Below are positions 42,850 through 51,537 of a stretch of DNA of 64,000 nucleotides, piece by piece. The stretch's first letter is position 1; the number at the start of each line of letters is the position of its first letter. The stretch is taken from positions 124,001 through 188,000 of the forward strand of contig JAZKIY010000009.1 in the NCBI GenBank assembly GCA_040384665.1, written 5' to 3'. This stretch comes from PCRC01 sp040384665. Its GTDB lineage: Bacteria > Pseudomonadota > Gammaproteobacteria > Burkholderiales > Burkholderiaceae_C. Under the pieces are notes generated by a model that had not been told where the DNA came from, searched no databases, and saw only the letters and a program-made list of their open reading frames with translations. The translations under genes were made by a program, and so were the position numbers.

Positions 42850-44088
42850 TCAAAGGCTGAAATCCCACAGCCATGAAAGGCTGACACTTTTATTCCGATA
42901 GGTAAAAAGTGACACCACGTCTCGGTGGTTGATGTACCTAAACTCCAGTCGCACCCGTTGTAGCTCCGCTACGGGCCGTGTCAGCCCCAAAACGAGTGAG
43001 TCGAGAACCGGGTGTCGCGCCATGTCAATCAGACCGGGCGAATAAGCCTTGGAGTCCTGTGTGATCTGCCTTTGAACATTCCAATCCAGGGTGAATTGCG
43101 AGCCCAAGTCATGACCGCCAGAAGCGCCCAGCGTACTCAGTCGCCGGCTACCGCCCGGACGCCCAGCAGTTGGTTCATCTCTCCCAACTGCCAGTGACAG
43201 TTGCAGTAAATCGGTGCCCCCCAGCAAAACGCGCCAACTGGCGCGCGCCTGTGCCAACCAAGCATTAAATGACGGTTGAGTTGCAAACACCTGTCTTCCC
43301 AGCATGGCCTCCATGGTCAGTGCCTGAGGCCAAGATGAGCCAACTAATGGAATGGTCAAACCGATTTGTATTTGCCCCAACGTCTGGTATAGCCGATCCG
43401 CCAGCCCAATCGCACCCAATGCGCCGGATACGACGCACCGTGCAGCGCCGCACGACCAAGCTTGCTCCAAGTTGCCTAACGCAATGCCGGTATCAAAACG
43501 GTGCTGGTTGTCGTGATGCTTGGTCCTCACCAGCGCGCTGCCCCGAAAGTCGCTGCCAAAATCTACATTTATTCCCGCGTCTAACGCAGTGAATTGATCA
43601 CCCACCGGTAAAAACTCTGGCGTGAGTTCTATCACCACACCAGGAAAAGCGCTGCCAAGGACAAGGAGTGGGCTCGAAGCCCCTTGGTTGACATTAGAAT
43701 CCCGCCCGCGTTGCGCGGACAAGCTAATTCGAGGCGTGTCGCGTTGACGCTCGGCACTGTTGGGCATCGGGGCGTCGCAGCCCGATTGGCGCATCAGGGT
43801 TATTACCTCCATGATGCCTGTAGGTGGACTGAAAGATTGCTCAATGTAATTGAGCACCTCGTTTGTCAACTGTCGCTTGCCTTTTTGGCACAGTCGTAAC
43901 GCAAGATCAAGCCAACTACCCGCATGCTCAGGATTAACGCTTACTTCATGCACCAGAGGTGCTAGCTGCGCATCGATGACTTCATTTGGAATCGTTGGGG
44001 CGGGAACTTCCGATGCGTGGGTGCACGAAAAGACGCCAGACATTGACAATGCAGCACAAGCTAACCAGAAGCTAGGTTTGTGAGTCAC
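42850..44088 (-). CDS. Putative outer-membrane beta-barrel protein
   Basis: A 412-residue exported protein. The first 25 residues are a signal peptide ending in THA-SE. Residues about 35-105 look like a helical TPR-type segment (HAGSWLDLALRLCQKGKRQL). From residue 120 to the end, alternating hydrophobic/polar stretches ending in an aromatic (WLWDFSL) suggest a beta-barrel. The gene starts with GTG at 44088, overlapping the stop of the adenylate cyclase gene as GTGA, which strongly supports the start and translational coupling. I do not recognise the exact family. Similar barrel proteins occur next to CHASE2 and FecR proteins, perhaps as a surface sensor; this is inference. Confidence 0.65.
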   Translation of the reverse strand: MTHKPSFWLACAALSMSGVFSCTHASEVPAPTIPNEVIDAQLAPLVHEVSVNPEHAGSWLDLALRLCQKGKRQLTNEVLNYIEQSFSPPTGIMEVITLMRQSGCDAPMPNSAERQRDTPRISLSAQRGRDSNVNQGASSPLLVLGSAFPGVVIELTPEFLPVGDQFTALDAGINVDFGSDFRGSALVRTKHHDNQHRFDTGIALGNLEQAWSCGAARCVVSGALGAIGLADRLYQTLGQIQIGLTIPLVGSSWPQALTMEAMLGRQVFATQPSFNAWLAQARASWRVLLGGTDLLQLSLAVGRDEPTAGRPGGSRRLSTLGASGGHDLGSQFTLDWNVQRQITQDSKAYSPGLIDMARHPVLDSLVLGLTRPVAELQRVRLEFRYINHRDVVSLFTYRNKSVSLSWLWDFSL

Positions 44089-45992
44089 ACCAACACCTTG
44101 GGTGTGAATATTTCCATGGATTTTTTGCGACCACGCAGTGAAATTTCACCCAGCCGCCTCAAACTATGGCGCTGTGCTTCCCGTGCAGTCCCTGGGCCTA
44201 CAACCACATCGTATGGCAAGTCGCGGGCCAGTTCCTGCAGTCTAGACGCCACGTTGACACTGTCTCCTACCGCAGTGTACGCGCCCCGAAATGGGGTACC
44301 TAGATCCCCAGCCACGGCCAAGCCTGAATCAATACCAATACGCACCCGAAGGGCGGGTTTGCCTTGGCTGGTTCTTTGGCGGTTGAACAACTGCACAGCC
44401 GCCACCATGGCCAATGCGGCATCCAGCGCCTTGTCGGCATGGTCAAAAGTGGGCAATGGTGCACCCCAGAAAGACATCAAGCCGTCCCCCGTGTACTTGT
44501 CCAGTGTCCCGTCATGCTCCAGAACTGGGCGGGTAATGCAATCCAAAAAATCACGCGTCAACGCTACGGCTTCTTTGAGCGATGCATTCTCTACCAGGCC
44601 CGCATACCCTTGCATGTCGGCGATCAAGGTGGTGACGCGCAGAAAGCGCGGTGCCAGCAAGTCTTGTTGAGGTTGCTGGAGAATTTTGTCCAGAACAGGC
44701 TGTGCCACATAGTGGCGAAAAGTCTTTAATATCTGATTTGAGTACAGTTGTGACTGTCGCCATTCGTACGGTATGGCAACTGCCAACAGCAGCAAATTTG
44801 TCAGCAAGGGGGCGGTGGGTGAAAAACGGGCATCGGGCGGCAACAACAATATGACCAGCAATAACCAGCCGAGGCTTGAGAGGCTTACTAAGCCCACACT
44901 CCACAAAGCTGGTAATTGCCAGAAAAAGAGCGCGCTGGCCAGCACCGTCCCCGCAATCCAGAATGTTGAAAGCCATCGCAGGTCGGTAATTTGCCGGTTC
45001 GATGGTGCATCAACTTGGTCCAGTAACTCTGACAGCGCTGATGCATGAACCAGCACGCCTGCGGTAGATCGGTCAATCGGTGTGACAACCCGGTCGCCCA
45101 ATCCGAAGGACGACGACCCGACCAACACCAGTTTGCCCTCAAGCATTGCGGCAGGTAAACGTTGCTGCAATACATCCGCTGCCGAGACCACGGTGTAGGC
45201 GCTCCAGCTGCGGCGGTATGGCAGCGTCCAGAAACCATTGATCTGCGGCACCACATGCGGATAGACGTTGCCTATGGACGGTGTGTGGGGTAGTGCGGGG
45301 TAGTTGCCAGAGCAACGGGCCAATGCAATGGAGAGAGGTTCGTACAAGCGCCCATCGAACCCGGTCAATACGGGGAGTCGTCTGATGGCGCCATCATTGT
45401 CAGGGATCAACCCGATATTGCCCACGCAACGAGCTTTTGAGAGTGATGGCTGATTGCCAATATAACCAGCGGCAGGTATCACCACGATAGACGGTGGAAC
45501 TGCATTTGTCTGCCACCCCTCGGCCAGTGCACCCACGCGCAATGAAGGGGTGCGTGGGACATAGTCGAAAGCTTGTGCCAATACCAGTGGTGCGTGCATC
45601 GACAAAGCCTTTAGTCGCTTGTCGCCGTCGGCGTCACCACTGAGCGGTAAAACAAAATCCAGTGCGACAGCCTTGGCGCGGTAATCCGACAGCAGATGCT
45701 CTGTCAAGTCTGCAATGACGCTTCGTCTCCAAGGCCATTGACCCACTTGATTCAGGCTGATTTCGTCAATATCCACCACTACGATGCGGTGATCTGGCGC
45801 ATCTGACGCATGCCAACGTATAACGGCGTCCTGAACTGACATGTCAAGGCGTTGAACTGGCGTCAAATCGCTTTGCCACTGCAGGAGCATGCCCATTGAC
45901 AATGAGGCCAATGCAATTAGCCAGCGCCAGCCCATCTGGGATCTCAGCTGTTGCAAAGCCAGCGGTAAAAGGCGAAGTTGTCTCAGCCCCAT
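44085..45992 (-). CDS. CHASE2-domain membrane adenylate cyclase
   Basis: A 635-residue class III nucleotide cyclase. One transmembrane helix (residues about 22-38) leads to a periplasmic CHASE2 sensor (about 45-335), then three helices (about 342-410) and the cytoplasmic catalytic domain (about 440-630). Metal-binding Asp459 (LIADMQGYA) and Asp503 (KYTGDGL) are present. Purine-specifying Lys499 and Asp577 (AVGDSVNVASRL) match adenylate rather than guanylate cyclases. Arg584 is the transition-state arginine position. It should make cAMP in response to a periplasmic signal. It is coupled by overlap to the barrel-protein gene, and a Crp-family gene lies nearby. Confidence 0.9.
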   Translation of the reverse strand: MGLRQLRLLPLALQQLRSQMGWRWLIALASLSMGMLLQWQSDLTPVQRLDMSVQDAVIRWHASDAPDHRIVVVDIDEISLNQVGQWPWRRSVIADLTEHLLSDYRAKAVALDFVLPLSGDADGDKRLKALSMHAPLVLAQAFDYVPRTPSLRVGALAEGWQTNAVPPSIVVIPAAGYIGNQPSLSKARCVGNIGLIPDNDGAIRRLPVLTGFDGRLYEPLSIALARCSGNYPALPHTPSIGNVYPHVVPQINGFWTLPYRRSWSAYTVVSAADVLQQRLPAAMLEGKLVLVGSSSFGLGDRVVTPIDRSTAGVLVHASALSELLDQVDAPSNRQITDLRWLSTFWIAGTVLASALFFWQLPALWSVGLVSLSSLGWLLLVILLLPPDARFSPTAPLLTNLLLLAVAIPYEWRQSQLYSNQILKTFRHYVAQPVLDKILQQPQQDLLAPRFLRVTTLIADMQGYAGLVENASLKEAVALTRDFLDCITRPVLEHDGTLDKYTGDGLMSFWGAPLPTFDHADKALDAALAMVAAVQLFNRQRTSQGKPALRVRIGIDSGLAVAGDLGTPFRGAYTAVGDSVNVASRLQELARDLPYDVVVGPGTAREAQRHSLRRLGEISLRGRKKSMEIFTPKVLV

Positions 45993-46020
45993 ATGCAGGG
46001 CACAGACAGATCGGTAAACA

Positions 46021-46048
46021 GTGACGAACTTATGGCCTCAGGCATAAT
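46021..46048 (+). promoter_or_regulatory. Possible promoter for the wzm-wzt operon
   Basis: GTGACG (46021-46026) and CATAAT (46043-46048) are separated by 16 bases, resembling -35 and -10 elements about 100 bp before the glycosyltransferase gene. The -35 match is weak. Confidence 0.3.
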
Positions 46049-46148
46049 TATTGAGTCGGATTATGCAGCCAGCCTATGGCATTAGCCTCATGGCCAATCT
46101 GTCGTCCGCCACGCCATCTAACCTATTTCTCCTACTTTGCCAGCCACC

Positions 46149-47294
46149 ATGGCGTCGGCCTCTCCTTCCGTCATTCTCAATGCCACAGCGTTGCTATCGC
46201 CTCTGAGCGGTATAGGGCGCTATGTTCATGAGCTGGCGGTCGCACTGCGCGGGTTGCACGTTCCCTTGCATTACTACTCTGCTGGACGTTGGAGTGAAGC
46301 AATGCCATTGATCCAATCAGAGCGCGTCACCGCAACGCGGCGGCTGATTGCGGGCGTGCCGGGCGCACGATGGTGGGCCCGGCACGCGCAAAACCGGCTG
46401 TTCAGCCGAGGTGCGGCATCTTTGCACGGCTGCGTTTACCACGAGCCCAATTACCTGACATACGATTTTGATGGCCCTGTGGCGGTTACTGCGCACGACG
46501 CGTCATGGGTACGCTTTCCAGCGGCGCATCCTGCAGAGCGGGTGCGAATGATGGACCGGTATTTCCCGCGTTCCCTCGCACAGGCTCGGCGCGTGATTGT
46601 TGATTCGGATTTTGTCGCTGGCGAAATGCGCGACATTTTCGGATTGACACGGGACAAATTGCGAACAGTTCATTTGGGAGTTAGCCCCCGTTTCAAACCC
46701 ATGAGTGCCCACGATACCTTCGGAACGTGTCAACGCTTTGGGTTGACCCATGGTCAATACATCCTGGCTGTTGGCACATTGGAGCCTAGAAAAAACCTGG
46801 CGACGCTGCTGTCTGCGTGGCGCCTTATCCCTGAAGCTTTGTCGCGCAAATTTCCACTTGTCGTGGCAGGCCAGACAGGCTGGCGGCACACCGATACAGA
46901 TCAGCAAATGACCACTATGGCCCGATCTGGGCAACTGCGCTTGCTAGGGCATGTAGACGATGCCGACTTGCCGGCGCTTTATGCCGCCAGTTGCATTTTT
47001 GTGTACCCATCACTTTACGAAGGCTTTGGGCTTCCGCCCCTTGAAGCCATGGCCAGCGGTGTGCCGGTGATCGCGTCTGACCGTGCCTCTATCCCCGAAG
47101 TGGTTGGTCAGGCAGGTGTTCTGGTCGATCCGCTGGACACTGACCTCTTGGCTTCAACCTTGAATCGTTTGCTCCAGGATTCAGAGGAGCGCACGCGCCT
47201 GGCCACGCTGGGTTTGGCGCAGTCCAGCCATTTCAGTTGGGCGGCTTGTGCCCTCAAAACTCTGGCTGTTTACAAGGAAATTCAGTCGTGTTGA
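46149..47294 (+). CDS. GT4-family glycosyltransferase
   Basis: A 381-residue GT-B glycosyltransferase. Acceptor-side features include SVILNATALLSPLSGIGRYVHEL at residue 7. The donor domain has YILAVGTLEPRKNLATLLSAW near residue 201 and LLGHVDDADLPALYAASCIFVYPSLYEGFGLPPLEAMASGVP near 262, with the E-x7-E motif. The pattern resembles mannosyl/rhamnosyltransferases of the WbpY/MtfB type used for D-mannose or D-rhamnose homopolymers. ATG 46149 is chosen; a TTG four codons upstream is weaker. The next gene (permease) begins with a GTG inside its stop region, so it leads a wzm-wzt operon. Confidence 0.87.
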   Translation: MASASPSVILNATALLSPLSGIGRYVHELAVALRGLHVPLHYYSAGRWSEAMPLIQSERVTATRRLIAGVPGARWWARHAQNRLFSRGAASLHGCVYHEPNYLTYDFDGPVAVTAHDASWVRFPAAHPAERVRMMDRYFPRSLAQARRVIVDSDFVAGEMRDIFGLTRDKLRTVHLGVSPRFKPMSAHDTFGTCQRFGLTHGQYILAVGTLEPRKNLATLLSAWRLIPEALSRKFPLVVAGQTGWRHTDTDQQMTTMARSGQLRLLGHVDDADLPALYAASCIFVYPSLYEGFGLPPLEAMASGVPVIASDRASIPEVVGQAGVLVDPLDTDLLASTLNRLLQDSEERTRLATLGLAQSSHFSWAACALKTLAVYKEIQSC

Positions 47295-48079
47295 TCTCTG
47301 GTGCGCGCCGGCTATGGCAGTGGCGGGGATTCATCGCGGAAACCATACGGCGCGATTTTGCTGCGCGCAATGCGGGTACCGCGGGAGTCTGGAACTTTGT
47401 TCAACCGCTGGCCCAGATCGCCGTGTACATCTTGATCTTCTCCCATGTCATGCAGGCCAGATTGCCCGGTAGCGCAGACACGTTTGCTTACGGCATATTT
47501 ATCTGTGCCGGCCTGTTACCCTGGCAGTTGTTTGCCGATACCGTGAACCGATCTACACAGATGTTCGTAGAGTACGGGGTTCAAATTAAGAAGGCAGCTT
47601 TCCCGCGAAGCGCCTTGTTGCTGACAGTGACAGGTTCCGCATTCGTCAACTTTGTGATCGTCTGGTGTTTTTTCATGCTTGCTACAGCGAGTGTTGGCCG
47701 GTTTCCAGGCGTGACCCTGCTTGCTGTAGTCCCGTTGCTGGTGCTTCTGTTGGCAATGGCCGCTGCGTTAGGGTTACTGCTCGCAGTTTTGAACGTCTAC
47801 TTGCGTGATGTCGGAGCGCTCATTGCCACCGTCATGCCGTTTTTGTTTTGGCTCACCCCCATCGTCTGGCCATTACAAATCGTGCCTGCAGCATGGCATC
47901 CTGTGCTGCAGGCAAACCCACTCACAGGCGTGGTGACCGCCTTGCAAAGTGCGGTGCTTCACCAGCAGTGGCCTCATTGGGGCATGCTGTGGCCAGCCGT
48001 TGCTTTTACTGTCGTCACGGGTGTATTGGCGGTCGTTTATTACCGCAAGTGGTCGCCAGGGCTGGCGGACGAACTCTGA
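47288..48079 (+). CDS. wzm: O-polysaccharide ABC exporter, membrane subunit
   Basis: A 263-residue ABC-2-type permease with six transmembrane helices. It opens with an amphipathic segment and RDFAARNAGTAGVWNFVQPLAQIAVYILIF, the gate region typical of Wzm. YGIFICAGLLPWQLF follows near residue 75, and LFWLTPIVWPLQIVP near residue 182 is the usual pre-helix-5 motif. GTG 47288 is the start, overlapping the glycosyltransferase stop by seven bases. It forms the transport channel for a lipid-linked polysaccharide together with the next gene, wzt, which starts five bases after its stop. Confidence 0.92.
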   Translation: MLISGARRLWQWRGFIAETIRRDFAARNAGTAGVWNFVQPLAQIAVYILIFSHVMQARLPGSADTFAYGIFICAGLLPWQLFADTVNRSTQMFVEYGVQIKKAAFPRSALLLTVTGSAFVNFVIVWCFFMLATASVGRFPGVTLLAVVPLLVLLLAMAAALGLLLAVLNVYLRDVGALIATVMPFLFWLTPIVWPLQIVPAAWHPVLQANPLTGVVTALQSAVLHQQWPHWGMLWPAVAFTVVTGVLAVVYYRKWSPGLADEL

Positions 48080-48084
48080 GCAGT

Positions 48085-49995
48085 ATGAACGGGCACATCG
48101 TTATTCGGGCGGCGGGCAAAGCCTACCGGCGGTTCTCCAGCCGTCGCCACAAGTGGCTTGAGGTGCTGTCTTTAGGATGGTTTTCGCGTCACACCGAGCA
48201 GTGGGTGTTGCGTGAGGTGGACATGGAGGTTCAACCTGGCGAGTCTGTCGGCCTGATTGGTTACAACGGCGCCGGCAAATCCACGTTGCTCAAGCTCGTG
48301 GCTGGCGTACTTGCGCCCACTGTTGGACGTGTCGAAAGCAGTGGACGAGTGGCCGCGATTCTTGAGCTTGGTGTCGGTTTCCACATGGAGCTGACGGGGC
48401 GCCAAAATATTCCGCTGGCCGGCCAATTGATGGGCTACACCGCCAGCGAGTTAACCAGCAGCACTGGCGACATCATGGCGTTTGCGGAACTTGGCGACAT
48501 GATTGACCAACCGCTGCGGGCCTACTCGTCGGGGATGCTGGCCAGACTGGCTTTTTCTATCGCCACGGCAGTGCGTCCTGACATACTGATAGTGGACGAG
48601 GCCCTGTCGGTAGGGGATGCCTTTTTCCAGCACAAGAGCTTTGCGCGTATTCGGGCATACAAAGAGGCCGGCACTACGACGTTGTTCGTTTCCCACGACT
48701 TCAGTGCTATTCGTGCGCTGTGTGACCGGGTCGTGCTGTTCAATGGGGGACGCCTCATCATGGACGCCCAGCCACAAGTCGTACTGGACTATTACAACGC
48801 GCTGATAGCGCAGCGCGAAGCGCAGGCAGGTATAGAACGGCCCGCCATTGAGCAGTCTCCAGCTGGTGAAGCCGGTCTGTCGATCACCAGGTCTGGCACC
48901 GGCGAAGTCTCGCTGTCCAGTGTTCGTATTCTGGATGCTCAAGGGCACCCTACACTGCGCTTTTCTACCGGTGACTTGGCAATCATCGATCTTCAGATGC
49001 GTGTGAACCGTCCTGTCGAAAGTCTGGTCGCAGGCATCATGATTCGGGACCGTGCTGGTAACCCTATTTATGGCACCAACACGTGGCACTTACGGCAACC
49101 TTTGCTCCGGCTGGCCGCCAGCACGGACGCGCACGCCCGTTTTAGCTTACCCCTGCACTTGGGGAGCGGCAGTTACAGTCTTACTGTGGCCTTGACGGAT
49201 CGGGACACGCACCTCTCGCACAACTTCGACTGGCAGGACAACCTGTTTGTGTTTGAGGTCACCAACGCGTCCCAGCCACCGTTTGTTGGCGTGGCGTTTT
49301 TGCCAACTGTTGTGAATGTTGCTCGCGATGTTCAAGCCCGGGATTTGCACGGCGATGCAAGTGCACCAGAGGCTGTAGTACACACATCTTGCGCCGACAT
49401 GGTCGATCGTATCGTCGACACCATTGGCGCCGATGGTCAGACCATCGTGGTTTTAGGGCCTCGCGAAGCTTCTGCCATTGACATTGATCTTTCCGCGCAA
49501 CGTGGGTGGCATGTGCATGCCCTCGAGTCCGGGGTCAGCCCGGACAACATTGAGCCATGGCTGGCAGAGCATGGACTAAACACCAGCTTCGATGTACTGG
49601 CGATCAACTTGCATGGCAATGACTACTGGGTCTGGCAGGCATTGCATGAGTGGCAGCCTCGCGTGGTGGTGATCGGTTGCAATGGTGCTTACCCACCGCC
49701 ACGCCGCTGGGTCATGGCTCCGGCAGACGATTTTGTGTGGCGGGAAGACACTTACTACGGTGCCAGCCCACAATCCCTGTGCGACTTGGCAAAACAAAAA
49801 GGCTACGAACTGGTCTGTTGTGATGAACAAGGGCAGCATCTGTTCTTTGTCCAACAAGCGCTGTACGACCAACTGGCAGCTGCATTGGCCATCCCTGACA
49901 ATCGGATTTCCACCTTGTTCCGCCCCCCCCGATATGGCGAACCAGAAAACGGATGGACCTACCCCCGCCGCGACGGGCCTTCAGTCGAGATATAA
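48085..49995 (+). CDS. wzt: O-polysaccharide ABC exporter ATPase with extra C-terminal domain
   Basis: A 636-residue ATPase subunit, longer than typical Wzt (400-450). The N-terminal ATPase (residues 1-250) has Walker A GYNGAGKST (59-67), signature YSSGMLARLAF near 151, and Walker B ILIVDEALSVGD near 170. Residues about 270-415 match the Wzt C-terminal beta-sandwich that binds the modified end of the polysaccharide (TGDLAIIDLQMRVN, then YGTNTWHLRQP). Residues about 440-636 are an additional alpha/beta domain with FDVLAINLHGNDYWVWQAL and VVVIGCNGAYPPPRRWV. This domain resembles the C-terminal half of some FkbM-type methyltransferase-like proteins but lacks a clear SAM loop. Confidence 0.9.
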   Translation: MNGHIVIRAAGKAYRRFSSRRHKWLEVLSLGWFSRHTEQWVLREVDMEVQPGESVGLIGYNGAGKSTLLKLVAGVLAPTVGRVESSGRVAAILELGVGFHMELTGRQNIPLAGQLMGYTASELTSSTGDIMAFAELGDMIDQPLRAYSSGMLARLAFSIATAVRPDILIVDEALSVGDAFFQHKSFARIRAYKEAGTTTLFVSHDFSAIRALCDRVVLFNGGRLIMDAQPQVVLDYYNALIAQREAQAGIERPAIEQSPAGEAGLSITRSGTGEVSLSSVRILDAQGHPTLRFSTGDLAIIDLQMRVNRPVESLVAGIMIRDRAGNPIYGTNTWHLRQPLLRLAASTDAHARFSLPLHLGSGSYSLTVALTDRDTHLSHNFDWQDNLFVFEVTNASQPPFVGVAFLPTVVNVARDVQARDLHGDASAPEAVVHTSCADMVDRIVDTIGADGQTIVVLGPREASAIDIDLSAQRGWHVHALESGVSPDNIEPWLAEHGLNTSFDVLAINLHGNDYWVWQALHEWQPRVVVIGCNGAYPPPRRWVMAPADDFVWREDTYYGASPQSLCDLAKQKGYELVCCDEQGQHLFFVQQALYDQLAAALAIPDNRISTLFRPPRYGEPENGWTYPRRDGPSVEI

Positions 49996-50000
49996 AAATT

Positions 50001-50045
50001 AGAGCTTTTAGGCTCTTTAAAGCCCTTGCTGAATTGGCTTTTGTG
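50001..50045 (+). terminator. Possible terminator hairpins after wzt
   Basis: Two small stems follow wzt: AGAGC/GCTCT (50001-50016, then TTT) and AAAGCC/GGCTTT (50019-50041, followed by T-rich sequence). Neither is strong alone. The second runs into the CRP-type site, so the two signals overlap. Confidence 0.4.
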
Positions 50046-50083
50046 ATTTTTGTCACAGAACGATGACGCTGGTTGACGATAAT
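50039..50083 (+). promoter_or_regulatory. CRP-type site and class II promoter of the FecR-domain gene
   Basis: TTTTGTGA (50039-50046), six bases, TCACAGAA (50053-50060): a near-perfect CRP palindrome with the exact TGTGA-N6-TCACA core, centred at 50049.5. A GATAAT -10 hexamer lies at 50078-50083, so the start site would be near 50091 and the site would be centred at about -41.5, the standard class II activation position. No good -35 is present, as expected for an activator-dependent promoter. Confidence 0.75.
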
Positions 50084-50111
50084 GCAATGATTATTTGTCC
50101 CAAAAGTTCTC

Positions 50112-51470
50112 ATGCACGTTTCACGCGTTCGGCAGTCGATTTACCTGGCGGTATGGGCCATTGCTGCGACATTGATGGGTGTCGTTGGTCAGGCGCAAGC
50201 CGCCACAGCAGCAGGGGAAATCGTTTTTGCCAGCGGTGATGCAACCGTCAATGGTGCGGGTGCTGTCAAAGGAATGCGTGTCCTTGAGGGGGCGCAATTG
50301 CAAACGGGCCAGGCCGGCACGATTTACCTGAAGACGGTCGACAATGGTTTTCTGGTGTTACGCCAGAATAGCAAAGCTACCGTTGTTACTTACCAAGTGA
50401 ATTCTGCTGTACCGAGTCAGTCACGCATCAAAATTGACCTTGACCATGGTGTAGCACGGCACATCTCCGGCGATGCGGTCAAGCTGTCACGGCAAAATTT
50501 CCGTTTCAACACCCCGGTGGCAGCGATTGGTGTGCGCGGAACAGATTTCACGGTGTTTGCAGATGCGCAAGTCATGCGCGTCAATGTCAATTCTGGTGGC
50601 ATCGTGGTGGGGGCGCTGGGGGTTGGGTGCATTGCGGCAGGCACGGGACCATGCGAAGGTGCAGCCAGTCGAGAACTGTTTGCAGGTGAGCAGAATTTGT
50701 TGCTCCAGGTTCGACGTGGAGAAAAACTGCCTGAACTGCTTCGGTCGGTTGAGTTGCGTCCTGACGCGGTCACCCCTCCCCGCAGCGACGAGCCGTCCGA
50801 CGTAAAGTCCGGGCAAGGCAGTCGACACAGTACCGACAACCGCTCGAACAGCGGCCATGATGGTGGTGTGTCCAAGTCTGATCTGGCTTCCTCTGATCTT
50901 ATAGAGGTCGGGACGCTGAGGGCTTTGACGGCACCTCCATCGACACAGCCGCCTGTGGCCGAGCCTGTGTCGCGTCAGGTTGTTTGGGGGCGCTGGGCGC
51001 CAGTTGCTGACGCACCCCGTGAAGCGGCCAAGCTCGCACTGACTGGTGGTTCAGATTTCATGCCCCCAGCGCTGGTGGACTCGTACTTCATCACGCGCAC
51101 GGCGCAAGACAATTTTGTTCTCCCCGCTCAGGGGCGATTCGCGTTCACCATGACTGCGGGCGAAGCATTTGTCGTTGATGCCAGTGGCCTTGGAGGCGCC
51201 GCAGCAATCGTGAATCCGCAGCTTGAGGTCGACTTTGTGAAGCGTGAATTTGGAACCAGCCTGCAGGTCGTCCGCGGCAGCACCAACGTTGATATTCGTG
51301 CACAGGGTGATGTCACAACTCAGGGCGAGCTGGTGAGTGACCTGTTCCGCTCTAACGCAGTGGTGCGGGGGCAACTCAGTGGAACGGCCGCCCAAGGCGC
51401 CGCTTACATTTTCAACCGTCAGCTCGACAACGGACTGCGTGTGATTGGCGGCACGAGCTGGGCGCGCTGA
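50112..51470 (+). CDS. FecR-domain secreted protein
   Basis: A 452-residue exported protein. Residues 1-30 are a signal peptide ending in AQA-AT. Residues about 35-180 are a FecR domain, with GMRVLEGAQLQTGQAGTIYLK near residue 54 and FRFNTPVAAIGVRGTDFTVF near 130, the family's most conserved parts. The central 100 residues are Ser/Pro/Asp-rich and probably disordered. The C-terminal 170 residues form a second, beta-rich region ending QLDNGLRVIGGTSWAR. There is no FecI sigma factor nearby. FecR proteins of this type often lie near CHASE2 cyclases, one of which is at 44085-45992. It is preceded by a CRP-type promoter. Confidence 0.83.
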   Translation: MHVSRVRQSIYLAVWAIAATLMGVVGQAQAATAAGEIVFASGDATVNGAGAVKGMRVLEGAQLQTGQAGTIYLKTVDNGFLVLRQNSKATVVTYQVNSAVPSQSRIKIDLDHGVARHISGDAVKLSRQNFRFNTPVAAIGVRGTDFTVFADAQVMRVNVNSGGIVVGALGVGCIAAGTGPCEGAASRELFAGEQNLLLQVRRGEKLPELLRSVELRPDAVTPPRSDEPSDVKSGQGSRHSTDNRSNSGHDGGVSKSDLASSDLIEVGTLRALTAPPSTQPPVAEPVSRQVVWGRWAPVADAPREAAKLALTGGSDFMPPALVDSYFITRTAQDNFVLPAQGRFAFTMTAGEAFVVDASGLGGAAAIVNPQLEVDFVKREFGTSLQVVRGSTNVDIRAQGDVTTQGELVSDLFRSNAVVRGQLSGTAAQGAAYIFNRQLDNGLRVIGGTSWAR

Positions 51471-51537
51471 AGCACACCGTGCCCCTGCTCTAAACTCGGT
51501 GACTTTTGCAGGAACATCCTGCATTGCTCGCCGATTT

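Noticed and set aside
44081..44096. TGTGA..TCACA-like sequence at the cyclase/barrel gene junction
   Set aside because: The two blocks are separated by one base or fewer, and the position is inside coding overlap.
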